Part shown: positions 17,461-26,406 of the stretch, one piece after another
Layout of the letters: the number at the start of each line of letters is the position of its first letter
Position numbering within the stretch: the stretch's first letter is position 1
NCBI GenBank assembly: GCA_963933115.1
Contig: CAWVSL010000006.1
Location: 1-64,000 of the forward strand
Length of the DNA stretch: 64,000 nucleotides
Source: JALJPB01 sp963933115
Lineage (GTDB): Bacteria; Pseudomonadota; Gammaproteobacteria; Enterobacterales; Alteromonadaceae
Direction: 5' to 3'
Translations under genes and position numbers: made by a program
Notes under the pieces: model-generated
Database searches by the model: none
What the model saw: the letters and a program-made list of their open reading frames with translations, nothing else
Told to the model about the DNA's origin: nothing

Positions 17461-18726
17461 ATGAAAGGTTTTATTACCTTAACACTAGTATTAGCCAGTA
17501 GTTTATTTAGCCATATCGGTTTTGCCGTTGAGCAAGCGGAAGAAATATTTAAACAGTTAGCGCCTTCTTTGTATCAAATACGTTTAATTGATAAAGCCAG
17601 TGGCGAAAAGTCATCTATTGGCTCAGGTTTTCAGATTAGCAGTAATGGCATAATTGCCACTAATTATCATGTGATCTCAGGGTTTGCCAACCACCCAACA
17701 AAATACCGCATAGAGTACCTTGATCATCAAGGTAATAAAGATGAATTAACGTTACAAAGTGTTGATGTTATTAATGATCTTGCATTAGTTAAACGTTCTA
17801 CTAAAGTTGATATGCCATTTTTTAAACTAACTCAACAAATACCGATAAAAGGCCAAGAACTATTTTCTCTTGGTAATCCTCATGACTTAGGGATGATTGT
17901 TGTACCTGGAACTTATAATGGTTTAAAGAAAAAGTCGTTTAATGATCGTATTCATTTTACCGGCTCAGTGAATTCAGGCATGAGTGGCGGCCCAGTAGTT
18001 AATTTTCAAAATGAAGTGGTTGGTATTAATGTCGCAACTTCTGGTAACCAAATCGGATTTTTAGTGCCTCATCAAAAGTTAGTTGCTTTATATAAATCAT
18101 TTCAACGAGAACCGCCTAATAATATCGAACAACAAATGAGTGAGCAACTTTCAAAAAACCAAAATAAGTTGATAAACAACCTGCTCAACAGCCCATGGCA
18201 GAATAAAGTACTAGAAAATGCGATTATCCCAGCCATTGATGTGACTTACATGCGTTGCTGGGGAGACTCAAATGCTGATAAAACTGACGCGCTATTTTTT
18301 GCAGCTGTTGCCAACTGCTCTTTAGATGAAAACACCTATTTATCCTCCAACTTTTTTACTGGTAGTATCGAAATGGAGTTTCGTTATATGCAAGCTAAAG
18401 AGCTAAGTACTAATAAGTTTTATCGTTTGTATGAGCAACAAATTCAACGAGCAGGCCCAAATAATAAAGCAGGTAAAGAAGATGTTTCAGAGTATCAATG
18501 TCAACACGATATTGTGATGCCAAGCAGTAAAGAAATAAATAACAAAAGCATATTTTGTACTCGTGGTTATAAAAAATTCCCACAATTATTCGATGTTTTA
18601 TTTTTAAGTGCTTCTATTGATAAGGATAAGCAAGCCTTAATTAGCCATTTTACAATTTCAGGTATTGAGCAATCACCCGCTTTAGCTTTTACCCGTAAAT
18701 TTATGGAGTCTGTCGCATGGAAATAA
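17461..18726 (+). CDS. Secreted trypsin-like serine protease
   Basis: 421 residues from the ATG at 17461, which has AAGGA (17450-17454) at good spacing; an in-frame TTG at 17455 is less likely. A signal peptide ends near FA|V at residue 22. The chymotrypsin-like triad is complete: H70 in IIATNYHVISG, D106 in INDLALVK, S175 in GSVNSGMSGGPV. Unlike DegP/DegS there is no recognisable PDZ domain. The C-terminal 200 residues are an unassigned region with four cysteines that could form disulfides. The 3' end overlaps the FHA gene by 10 nt, so the two products probably work together. Substrate unknown. Confidence 0.85.
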   Translation: MKGFITLTLVLASSLFSHIGFAVEQAEEIFKQLAPSLYQIRLIDKASGEKSSIGSGFQISSNGIIATNYHVISGFANHPTKYRIEYLDHQGNKDELTLQSVDVINDLALVKRSTKVDMPFFKLTQQIPIKGQELFSLGNPHDLGMIVVPGTYNGLKKKSFNDRIHFTGSVNSGMSGGPVVNFQNEVVGINVATSGNQIGFLVPHQKLVALYKSFQREPPNNIEQQMSEQLSKNQNKLINNLLNSPWQNKVLENAIIPAIDVTYMRCWGDSNADKTDALFFAAVANCSLDENTYLSSNFFTGSIEMEFRYMQAKELSTNKFYRLYEQQIQRAGPNNKAGKEDVSEYQCQHDIVMPSSKEINNKSIFCTRGYKKFPQLFDVLFLSASIDKDKQALISHFTISGIEQSPALAFTRKFMESVAWK

Positions 18727-19691
18727 TTATTGAAGAAATAGGTCGTGACCATAAACTGATCAGTAGACACAGAATCAACAAAGACAGCATACATATTGGC
18801 AGAAGTTATCAAAACGATATTATTTTACCCGATCCTCATATCTGTCCTGAACATCTCCATTTAATATTTAATGGTGAACACTGGTTGCTTATCGATCAAG
18901 GGAGCATAAATGGGAGTTATCTTGAGGATGGTAAAACATCAATTAACAATCAAATTATTAATTCAGGCGATATTTTTAGTGTAGGTAAAAGTTTACTACG
19001 AATTGTCTATACTGATCATCCTATTCAAAAAACCATACCGTTTAGTGCTTTTGAAAGTTTGATTAATATAATGAGACACCCCTTAATATTAACTTTCAGT
19101 ATCGTATTGTTTGCCTTTGTCTCAGGTTATATTTTCTATTTAAATAAGTTAACCGAAACAACTTTTAGCCAACTTTTAGCCCCTGCTATTGGGATGACGC
19201 TGATCTTCGCAATCTGGCCGGCAATAGTAGCCTTGGCGTCACATTTTAATAAACATGAAGCAAGAATAATGACACAGTTAGGCATTAGCTTTGTCTTCTT
19301 CAACTTACTGTGGATGAGTGACATTATTGATAATATTATTAACTTTAATTTTTCAAGTAATTGGCCCATAAGTGATTTTTATACCCTAATACCTATTGGA
19401 CTTACCTTTTGTCTATTCTGGCTCAATAGCTCTATTGGTTTTCATATGGGATCGCGCCGCCGGGTCATTCTTGCCGCAGGTATAACTGTGTTGTTTTTTG
19501 GTGGGAGCTACCTAGTACAAATAACAAACAAGCCTAAATTTAGTGCTCTGCCAAACTACAACGCAACCATAATGCCACCCAGCTTTATGTTTTTACCTAG
19601 CAGTAATGTCGATGAGTTTATTTTAAATAGTGAGAAATTATTTACCAAAGTAGCAAAAGAAATAGCGAAGGAAAAAGAGAAAGGCGAATAA
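18717..19691 (+). CDS. FHA-domain integral membrane protein
   Basis: 324 residues. An N-terminal cytoplasmic FHA domain (residues about 20-95) shows IHIGRSYQNDIILPDPHICPEHLHL and DQGSINGSYLEDGK, with the GR, S and N(G) positions used for phosphothreonine binding. After it come five or six membrane helices from about 118 to 268 and a short hydrophilic tail rich in Lys and Glu. No Ser/Thr kinase or type VI secretion gene is visible nearby. Its start lies inside the end of the protease gene. A terminator follows at 19701. Confidence 0.8.
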   Translation: MEIIIEEIGRDHKLISRHRINKDSIHIGRSYQNDIILPDPHICPEHLHLIFNGEHWLLIDQGSINGSYLEDGKTSINNQIINSGDIFSVGKSLLRIVYTDHPIQKTIPFSAFESLINIMRHPLILTFSIVLFAFVSGYIFYLNKLTETTFSQLLAPAIGMTLIFAIWPAIVALASHFNKHEARIMTQLGISFVFFNLLWMSDIIDNIINFNFSSNWPISDFYTLIPIGLTFCLFWLNSSIGFHMGSRRRVILAAGITVLFFGGSYLVQITNKPKFSALPNYNATIMPPSFMFLPSSNVDEFILNSEKLFTKVAKEIAKEKEKGE

Positions 19692-19700
19692 CTGATATAA

Positions 19701-19737
19701 ATAAGCCTCGGATACTAATTCAGAGGCTTATTATTAT
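19701..19737 (+). terminator. Intrinsic terminator, possibly bidirectional
   Basis: Perfect 9-bp arms ATAAGCCTC (19701-19709) and GAGGCTTAT (19723-19731) with a 13-nt loop, then a T-rich tail. It separates the FHA gene from the convergent trpS. Confidence 0.7.
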
Positions 19738-19739
19738 TT

Positions 19740-20744
19740 TTATGGTCTAGGGATTAATCCAACGGCATCATAAACACTTGCCAAGACTTTACTTGCTCTT
19801 AAAGATGCTTTCTCTGCGCCACTGCGCATCACATCTTCTAAGAATGCTTGATCTTCACGATATTGATGATATTTAGTTTGAATGGGCTCAAGTAACGCGA
19901 CAACCGCCTCAGCAACATCCCCCTTTAAATGGCCATACATTTTATCTTTATATTGTGGGACTAATTCATCAATTGATTGGCCAGTAGCACATGATAACAA
20001 TGACAGTAAATTTGATACGCCTGGTTTTTCAGCTAAGTCATAATAAATATTAGCTTGTTCATCTGAATCAGTTACCGCGCGTTTGATTTTCTTAGCAATC
20101 TTTTTAGGATCTTCAAGTAAACCAATAAAATTTCCAGGGTTGATGTCTGACTTTGACATTTTTTTCGTTGGCTCTAACAAGCTCATTACACGAGCACCGT
20201 GTTCAGGAATATACGGGTCTGGTACAGTGAATACTTCTCCATGAAGGTTATTAAAACGAGTGGAAATATCTCGAGCTAATTCTAAGTGCTGTTTCTGATC
20301 TTCACCTACAGGTACGGTGTCTGCCCGATAGAGTAAAATATCTGCGGCCATTAAAACAGGGTAAGTAAACAAACCTGAGTTCATATTCGCTTCAGATTTT
20401 TGAGACTTATCTTTATATTGGGTCATACGATTAAGCTCACCCATTTGGGTATAACAATTTAGTACCCAATTTAATTGGCTATGCTCAGGGACATGAGATT
20501 GAATAAAAATAGTGCTCTTTGCTGGGTCAACACCACAAGCTAAATAAAGTGCTAAACCATCAAGCGTGGCTTTTCGCAAATCTTCAGGTTTTGGACGCAC
20601 AGTGATGGCATGTTGATCAACCAACATATAATAACACTCGTGATCATCTTGCATGTTAACCCACTGCTTGATCGCACCTAAATAGTTGCCTATGGTTAAT
20701 TCGCCTGATGGCTGACAGCCACTTAATACAATTGGTTTACTCAT
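19740..20744 (-). CDS. trpS: Tryptophanyl-tRNA synthetase
   Basis: 334 residues, normal for a bacterial class Ic enzyme. The HIGH-like motif is GELTIGNYLG (residues 14-23) and the KMSKS loop is KKMSKSD near 195. VLMAADILLYRADTVPVGEDQKQHLELARD, the tryptophan/ATP pocket region, is intact. It charges tRNA-Trp in the cytoplasm. It follows rpe by 27 nt in the usual dam-rpe-trpS direction, but gph, often found between rpe and trpS, is absent. Confidence 0.97.
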   Translation of the reverse strand: MSKPIVLSGCQPSGELTIGNYLGAIKQWVNMQDDHECYYMLVDQHAITVRPKPEDLRKATLDGLALYLACGVDPAKSTIFIQSHVPEHSQLNWVLNCYTQMGELNRMTQYKDKSQKSEANMNSGLFTYPVLMAADILLYRADTVPVGEDQKQHLELARDISTRFNNLHGEVFTVPDPYIPEHGARVMSLLEPTKKMSKSDINPGNFIGLLEDPKKIAKKIKRAVTDSDEQANIYYDLAEKPGVSNLLSLLSCATGQSIDELVPQYKDKMYGHLKGDVAEAVVALLEPIQTKYHQYREDQAFLEDVMRSGAEKASLRASKVLASVYDAVGLIPRP

Positions 20745-20771
20745 CTTTATCCTTTACTGTTATATTTTAAC

Positions 20772-21446
20772 TTACTTGGCAATTGATGCTAATTCAGCAC
20801 GCATTTGCTCAATAACTTTTTTATAATCGGGTTGAGAGAAAATAGCGGAGCCTGCGACAAACATATCGGCACCCGCAGCTGCAATCTCTGCAATATTATC
20901 AACTTTTACTCCACCATCAACTTGCAAACGAATATCAAAACCGCTTTCATCAATTTTTTGGCGAACTAAACGTAATTTATCAAGTGTTGAAGGAATAAAG
21001 GATTGCCCACCAAACCCTGGGTTAACAGACATCAATAAGATGACATCAAGTTTATCCATTACAAAATCTAAATAATACAATGGTGTCGCTGGATTTAATA
21101 CCAAGCCAGCTTTACAACCATAATCTTTGATAAGCTGTAAACTACGATCTAAATGAACGCTGGCTTCAGGGTGAAAAGTGATGATATCGGCACCCGCTTC
21201 AGCAAAACCGACAATCAGATCATCAACAGTATCAACCATTAAATGAACATCTATTGGCGCAGTGATGCCATAATCTCTTAAAGACTTACAGACCATTGGC
21301 CCAAAAGTTAAGTTAGGAACAAAATGGTTATCCATCACATCAAAATGGATAACATCTGCACCTGCGGACAACACATTTGCCACATCATCACCTAAACGGG
21401 CAAAGTCTGCCGAGAGAATCGAAGGAGCAATTAAAAATGAAGACAT
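20772..21446 (-). CDS. rpe: Ribulose-phosphate 3-epimerase
   Basis: 224 residues, full length, TIM barrel. Motifs include APSILSADFARLG at the N terminus, HFDVMDNHFVPNLTFGP with metal-binding His and Asp, DVHLMV, MSVNPGFGGQSFIP, and VDGGV with the second catalytic aspartate. It interconverts ribulose 5-phosphate and xylulose 5-phosphate. Probably co-transcribed with trpS downstream. The dam gene, often directly upstream, is 1.6 kb away here. Confidence 0.97.
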   Translation of the reverse strand: MSSFLIAPSILSADFARLGDDVANVLSAGADVIHFDVMDNHFVPNLTFGPMVCKSLRDYGITAPIDVHLMVDTVDDLIVGFAEAGADIITFHPEASVHLDRSLQLIKDYGCKAGLVLNPATPLYYLDFVMDKLDVILLMSVNPGFGGQSFIPSTLDKLRLVRQKIDESGFDIRLQVDGGVKVDNIAEIAAAGADMFVAGSAIFSQPDYKKVIEQMRAELASIAK

Positions 21447-21731
21447 AAGCTAAACCTATTAATTTATCTTTTATAAAATCTGCGCGACATTGTAAACCAT
21501 TAAACAGACATTTTAATTTATTATCATTATTATATTAATAATTCAATGCCCTTTTTTTGCGCATTACACTAACAAGCGCACCATAATGAAGCGCACATCA
21601 AAAGTCAGTAATTGCTCTTTCTATACAAATAAACACATAATATACTGATATTTATAAATAAATAGTGATTTTTTTATGAATATAAATATCAGGCATCATC
21701 TTTGCTTTTCTGTTATTAGACTTAAATATAA
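21447..21731. other. Divergent intergenic region upstream of rpe and the TIGR02001 gene
   Basis: Nearly 300 bp of AT-rich sequence. No gene is seen; promoters for both flanking genes should lie here. It leads into the 9-bp tandem repeat at 21732-21762. Confidence 0.35.
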
Positions 21732-21762
21732 TAAATAACTTAAATAACTTAAATAACTTAAA
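21732..21762. repeat. 9-bp tandem repeat in the 5' leader
   Basis: Three exact copies of TAAATAACT (21732-21740, 21741-21749, 21750-21758) plus a partial TAAA. The array ends just before the AAGAGA ribosome binding site of the gene starting at 21772. A change in copy number would move the promoter away from or toward the ribosome binding site by multiples of 9 bp. Confidence 0.85.
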
Positions 21763-21771
21763 GAGATAAAC

Positions 21772-22416
21772 ATGAAAAAATCATTATTGAATATCGCACT
21801 AACTTCATTATTGGCAACATCTGCTGTTGTTTCAACTCAAGCTTCAGCAACGGGTATAGAAGGTTTAAGCGCTAATGTTGGCGCCGTATCACAATATATC
21901 TTCCGTGGTATTGAACAAACCAGTACTGCATCAGCAAGTGCCGGTTTAGATTACGAATTTGGTAATTTTTCTGTTGGTACCTGGACAGCTGACGTAGAAG
22001 ATGGCTTAGAAGTCGACTTTTATGGTAGTTATGCTTTAGAACTTGATAGTGGACTTGGCCTTAGTGCAGGTTTTACTACATACCAATATACAGGTGATTT
22101 TGATACTCAATATAATGAAATTAATCTTGGTGCATCATATGATTTTCTATCGATAGCTTACAGTGTAGGTACTTGGGAAGTTGAAGGCGGAGATGATCAA
22201 GATTATGACTTCCTTGCAATAACAGCTGAATATGAAGGATTTTATGCGACTTATGGTACTTGGGGTGATGAGTTTGATGGTGACTACGTTGAGCTTGGTT
22301 TTGGTACTGAAGTTAGTGGCTTTGATGTCGGCGTTGCTTTAATCGCTAATTCTAAAGAGCTTAGCGGTGAGAAAAGCGACGAGTCTCTAGTTTTTAGTAT
22401 TGGCAAATCTTTTTAA
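21772..22416 (+). CDS. TIGR02001 (TorF-type) outer-membrane-like protein
   Basis: 214 residues. The signal peptide ends after QASA at about 26. The mature part is an acidic, glycine-rich beta-barrel-like sequence. ANVGAVSQYIFRGIEQTSTASASAGLDYEF is the TIGR02001 signature, and the protein ends in F (SIGKSF), as outer-membrane proteins do. Function is not established; related proteins are sometimes found with transporters. Expression may be influenced by the 9-bp repeat directly upstream. A strong terminator follows. Confidence 0.8.
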   Translation: MKKSLLNIALTSLLATSAVVSTQASATGIEGLSANVGAVSQYIFRGIEQTSTASASAGLDYEFGNFSVGTWTADVEDGLEVDFYGSYALELDSGLGLSAGFTTYQYTGDFDTQYNEINLGASYDFLSIAYSVGTWEVEGGDDQDYDFLAITAEYEGFYATYGTWGDEFDGDYVELGFGTEVSGFDVGVALIANSKELSGEKSDESLVFSIGKSF

Positions 22417-22436
22417 TTTAAATTTAGTTCTAAATT

Positions 22437-22480
22437 AGCGGTTAATTGGGTATACTTTATTCAATTAACCGCTTTTTTTT
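22437..22480 (+). terminator. Strong intrinsic terminator
   Basis: Perfect 12-bp arms AGCGGTTAATTG (22437-22448) and CAATTAACCGCT (22462-22473) followed by seven T. It ends transcription of the TIGR02001-type gene. Confidence 0.92.
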
Positions 22481-22492
22481 GGGGATAACTTT

Positions 22493-22792
22493 ATGTCAAA
22501 ATGGATCATGACAAAATTTAATGTTTTTACTATTGTAGTGGTATTTATATTAACTCTAAACAAAGTGGATACTGACAACCAAGTTCATCTTGCCCAATTA
22601 AGTAAGACTTGTATGGCTGTAAAGTCTAATTTACCGATGAATCATCTGCAACATCCATGTAACCATCTTTATGCGCCTAACCAAACTATCTGGTCATGGT
22701 TATCTGACGATAGTCAATCAGCCCATCTGCATTTTTTAGACTTGGTTGAGCTTATTCAGGTTAGAGTAAAATTATTCAATGAGTCGGTGTAA
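22493..22792 (+). CDS. Small membrane-anchored protein of unknown function
   Basis: 99 residues. A hydrophobic segment at 10-22 (FNVFTIVVVFILTL) acts as signal peptide or N-terminal anchor, followed by a polar part with two cysteines (KTCMAV, HPCNHL) that could pair in the periplasm. GGGGATA precedes the start. No family recognised. It is 5 nt upstream of the DUF2970 gene. Confidence 0.55.
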   Translation: MSKWIMTKFNVFTIVVVFILTLNKVDTDNQVHLAQLSKTCMAVKSNLPMNHLQHPCNHLYAPNQTIWSWLSDDSQSAHLHFLDLVELIQVRVKLFNESV

Positions 22793-22797
22793 AATAT

Positions 22798-23001
22798 ATG
22801 ACTGAAAACAAGAGAAATTCGATAATTGATACCATAAAAAGTGTTGGCGCTGGATTTATTGGTGTTCAAAGTGATAAAAACAGAGAGCAAGATTTTAAAC
22901 ACGGTAAGTTAAGTCATTTTATTATTGCAGGCATTGCAGGAATTGTTATTTTCATCAGTATATTAATCGCTGTTGTTTCTTTAGTAATACCTAACGCCTA
23001 G
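22798..23001 (+). CDS. DUF2970 family small membrane protein
   Basis: 67 residues. The pattern IIDTIKSVGAGFIGVQSDKNREQDF-x5-SHFIIAGIAGIVIFISILIAVVSLVI is typical of DUF2970, with a single C-terminal membrane helix. Function unknown. Convergent with dam, whose stop is 20 nt away. Confidence 0.75.
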   Translation: MTENKRNSIIDTIKSVGAGFIGVQSDKNREQDFKHGKLSHFIIAGIAGIVIFISILIAVVSLVIPNA

Positions 23002-23021
23002 TATCAGTAATTACCACTGAC

Positions 23022-23849
23022 TTATTTATATAATGCTAGGATTTCTGCTACTTTCTTTCTGCTCCCTCCCTTCTGACTGATAGTACGTGCGACTTTAATT
23101 GATTTGAACGTCGACGCATTCTCATAAATCTTTCTCGTCCAAATGGTATCGTGATTGCTAATTAAGACATTAACCTCTTTGGTGGTTGATACTTCCTCAG
23201 CTGCATTCGCTAGATCTGCCTGTTCATCTAAACCAAAGCCATTACCGGTATAACTAGTAAAACTTGCTGTTTTACTGAGTGGCACATAAGGAGGATCACA
23301 ATAGATCACATCACCATTTTTTGCTCTTTTAAACGTGTCACGATAACCTTCACAAACAAAAGTTGCTCTATGTGATTTTTCAGCAAAATAATTCAACTCG
23401 TTCTCTGGAAAGTATGGCTTTTTATATTGACCAAAAGGAACATTGTAGCCACCCGATTTATTATAGCGACATAAGCCATTATAACCGTGCCGGTTCATGT
23501 ATAAAAAAAGTAATGAACGGTAATAAATATCGGTAGTTTCGTTAAATTCTTTTCTTAACTGGTAATAAACCTCACTCTCGTTGTGCTCTGGAGTGAATAG
23601 CTTAGCGGCATCACAAATGAAGCTCTGTGGTTTTAACTGAAGAATCTTGTAAAGGTTAATCAAATCCTGATTGATATCATTCAAGATATAATGTGGGTAG
23701 TCAGTATTTAAAAATATTGAACCTGCACCAACAAAAGGTTCAATTAAGCGTGGCCCTTTAGGTAGTATTCTCCCAATAACATCGCTAAGACCATATTTAC
23801 CACCAGCCCACTTTAGAAACGATCGATGTTTTTTGTTCATTCGAGCCAA
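23022..23849 (-). CDS. dam: DNA adenine methylase (GATC)
   Basis: 275 residues. SAM-binding FLKWAGGK (residues 12-19) and FVGAGSIF motifs and the catalytic DPPY (VIYCDPPYVPLS near 183) are all present. YNGLCRYNKSGGYNVPFG is typical of Dam. It methylates adenine in GATC and provides strand discrimination for mismatch repair, in line with the MutL in this window lacking the endonuclease motif. The start may be the ATG at 23849 or 23840 (MNKKHRSF). It follows damX after 125 nt. Confidence 0.95.
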   Translation of the reverse strand: MARMNKKHRSFLKWAGGKYGLSDVIGRILPKGPRLIEPFVGAGSIFLNTDYPHYILNDINQDLINLYKILQLKPQSFICDAAKLFTPEHNESEVYYQLRKEFNETTDIYYRSLLFLYMNRHGYNGLCRYNKSGGYNVPFGQYKKPYFPENELNYFAEKSHRATFVCEGYRDTFKRAKNGDVIYCDPPYVPLSKTASFTSYTGNGFGLDEQADLANAAEEVSTTKEVNVLISNHDTIWTRKIYENASTFKSIKVARTISQKGGSRKKVAEILALYK

Positions 23850-23964
23850 CAGCCTTTTATCTCAGATAAAGTAAAATTTAAAGGCCGGATTGTAGCTTGA
23901 ATAACGCCTGATACCAATAATATTAATTCAGTATCAGTGTTAATTATTCAATTAAAGGTAAATA

Positions 23965-23985
23965 GGTTATAGGTTATAGGTTATT
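23965..23985. repeat. 7-bp tandem repeat at the 3' end of damX
   Basis: Three exact copies of AGGTTAT (23965-23971, 23972-23978, 23979-23985). The damX stop codon lies within it. Slippage by one unit would shift the last codons and the stop. Confidence 0.8.
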
Positions 23986-25287
23986 TTGGTGTACTTGTAT
24001 TTCATTCTTTATGGTTTCAATGGACTTTATCCAAGGTCCTATTTGCTGCAACTCATTTGGCAACATCGAAACAGCGGCTATAGCATCTGACTTTAAAGGG
24101 TAGACCAAACTAGTGACAACCATTAGTTCATTACTATTTAGCAGACGCCTGTAGCCAAAGAAACCTAGTGCTTTATATTCAGTCATAAATAAGTCGTAAC
24201 TACTTTGTTTAGTACAACTCATAATTTGAATGACAAAACCACTATTAAACTTTAGATAATAAGCTAAATCATTCTGCTTATTAGTTACTTTAGTTTGTCC
24301 TTTGCGGTTAGTCACATTAACAAAATATTGACTCTCTTGAGGTTGCTTCATTATTTTTTTAGCAAATAAAGAGGTCTTCTTAACAATCAGTAAATCAGAA
24401 GATTCAGCAGAAACAGGGGGACTATTTTTTATTACTTTGACTTGAGGGTTACCAATTTTTGACAACCCTTGATATATATTTGAGGTAATGTCTTGTGTCA
24501 AAACCTCTTTAATTTTTGTACTCATAAGTACATCGGGCACTTTGATGTCAGTCGAAACTCCCTTTAACTTACTATGGCTAATACTTGATTGAGGATTAGT
24601 AACTGAAATGTTTTCAGTGGAATATAAAGTATTCGATATTATTAGTGAAAGTGTCAATAAAATTATTATCGCTATAACAAATTTTATTAGTGATGATGAT
24701 ATTCCCTCTCGGCTATTATTTTTAAATAAGTCTGAATCCAGTGGTATTAATTGACCATTTCCCCCAGAGACTATCGATAATTTATTATTAAAAATTATTT
24801 TATTCGCTGAAACTAATTCACCTGCTTTTTCCCCACCGAGTAATAATACATTAATACCGCGATCGGCTTTTGCTGCTAAATTCACTAACTGACAAAATTC
24901 ATGCATTAATTGTAGCGATAAAAAATGTACATTTTCTACCACAATACTAATAGGTTGAGTTGTATCTGAAGATAATTTTAGAACAGTTACAGCCAAAGGT
25001 TCTTCTGGATCAAACAACACATCTGAAAATAATTGCTCGATTAGTCGACAACGAATTTGAATGTCATTTAATTGTGTAGAAACTGAAATAAAAGCAGCGT
25101 TGTGGCCTTCGGGTAAGTTACCAAGAAACTGACGACCAACAAACGAATAGTTTTCGTCATTTGAGTCTACAACCAAAACTGCTTGTTTAGAAAAACGCAT
25201 AATGTAATCAATTCGTGCATTTGAATTGATATTTGTTGCTTCTGACTTTGCAGGGGAATTTTTTAACTGATAGGTTGATATGGGCAT
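23974..25287 (-). CDS. damX: DamX-like cell-division protein with SPOR domain
   Basis: 437 residues. The N-terminal half resembles the AAA-like DamX region, one membrane helix lies at about 198-218 (LIKFVIAIIILLTLSLIIS), and a C-terminal SPOR domain at about 345-425 (FVIQIMSCTKQSSYDLFMTEYKALGFFGYRRL) should bind denuded septal peptidoglycan. It follows aroB in the standard aroK-aroB-damX-dam order. The linker is Ser/Thr-rich. The last codons overlap a 7-bp tandem repeat. Confidence 0.8.
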   Translation of the reverse strand: MPISTYQLKNSPAKSEATNINSNARIDYIMRFSKQAVLVVDSNDENYSFVGRQFLGNLPEGHNAAFISVSTQLNDIQIRCRLIEQLFSDVLFDPEEPLAVTVLKLSSDTTQPISIVVENVHFLSLQLMHEFCQLVNLAAKADRGINVLLLGGEKAGELVSANKIIFNNKLSIVSGGNGQLIPLDSDLFKNNSREGISSSLIKFVIAIIILLTLSLIISNTLYSTENISVTNPQSSISHSKLKGVSTDIKVPDVLMSTKIKEVLTQDITSNIYQGLSKIGNPQVKVIKNSPPVSAESSDLLIVKKTSLFAKKIMKQPQESQYFVNVTNRKGQTKVTNKQNDLAYYLKFNSGFVIQIMSCTKQSSYDLFMTEYKALGFFGYRRLLNSNELMVVTSLVYPLKSDAIAAVSMLPNELQQIGPWIKSIETIKNEIQVHQNNL

Positions 25288-25338
25288 GATTCACCTTTTA
25301 CATTAAAATCAACAAGTTAAAATATTTGTTGAATTCTA

Positions 25339-26403
25339 TTATAGAATTTGTTGAAGCATGCTCTCTGTGACATCATCACGAATTTCTGACTGACCAATAC
25401 CTGTCGGCACGATAAACCTTAGCTTACCCGCTATGTTCTTCTTATCTCGCTGCATATGAGCAATAAACTCATCAAAGCCCATTTTCTCTGGAGCGACTAA
25501 TGGTAAATCAAATGCGGCGATAAGAGCTTCTATTCGACGAAGATCTGACGCTTCTAACAAATTCATTGTTACTGCTAACTTAGCAGCAAGGACCATGCCA
25601 GTAGCAACAGCCTCACCATGAAGCCATTTACCATATCCTTGCTCAGCCTCTATTGCATGACCAAAGGTATGTCCTAGATTGAGTAGTGCTCGAACGCCGG
25701 CTTCTTTTTCGTCTTCTGATACTATGTCAGCTTTACACTGACAACATGTTTTAATCATTTTAATTAAAACGGCGCTGTCACCAGAAATTATTTCATTTTT
25801 ATGTGTTTCTAACCAAGTAAAAAAATCGCTATCGCCAAGAATACCGTACTTAATGACTTCAGCCATCCCCGCATTGAATTCTCGTTTAGGTAAACTAGCT
25901 AGAGTGAGGGTATCTATAATAACGGCTTGTGGTTGATAAAAAGCACCTATCATATTTTTACCCAACGGATGATTAACCGCTGTTTTACCGCCAACAGAGG
26001 AATCAACTTGAGACAATACGGTGGTTGGAATTTGTATAAAATTTATTCCACGTTGATAACATGCCGCAGCAAAGCCAGTAATATCACCAATAACACCGCC
26101 ACCTAAAGCAATTAAAGTGCTGTCTCTACCATGAAAATTGGCAAGAAGATGCGACATAATTTTGTCAAAATTAGCCAAGCTTTTTTCAGCTTCACCATCT
26201 GGTAAAATTATTTCATCAACTTGATAGTCAAAAAGCTGTGCTTTTAGTGCATCCAAGTATAGGGGTTGGACAATATTATTCGTGACAATACAAACCCTAT
26301 TACCCGAAATATGGCGTGCAAGAAGTTCTTGGGAAGATAATATCCCATTGTCTATATAAATAGGATAGCTGCGTTCAGCTAGCTCAACTCGTAATGTTGT
26401 CAT
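25339..26403 (-). CDS. aroB: 3-dehydroquinate synthase
   Basis: 354 residues. The NAD-binding region DGEAEKSLANFDKI and GGGVIGDITGFAAACYQRG, the metal and substrate residues in GKTAVNHPLGKNMIGAFYQP, and NLGHTFGHAIE are intact. It converts DAHP to 3-dehydroquinate in the shikimate pathway. It is 3 nt from aroK, so the two are one operon. Confidence 0.97.
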   Translation of the reverse strand: MTTLRVELAERSYPIYIDNGILSSQELLARHISGNRVCIVTNNIVQPLYLDALKAQLFDYQVDEIILPDGEAEKSLANFDKIMSHLLANFHGRDSTLIALGGGVIGDITGFAAACYQRGINFIQIPTTVLSQVDSSVGGKTAVNHPLGKNMIGAFYQPQAVIIDTLTLASLPKREFNAGMAEVIKYGILGDSDFFTWLETHKNEIISGDSAVLIKMIKTCCQCKADIVSEDEKEAGVRALLNLGHTFGHAIEAEQGYGKWLHGEAVATGMVLAAKLAVTMNLLEASDLRRIEALIAAFDLPLVAPEKMGFDEFIAHMQRDKKNIAGKLRFIVPTGIGQSEIRDDVTESMLQQIL

Positions 26404-26406
26404 TAT

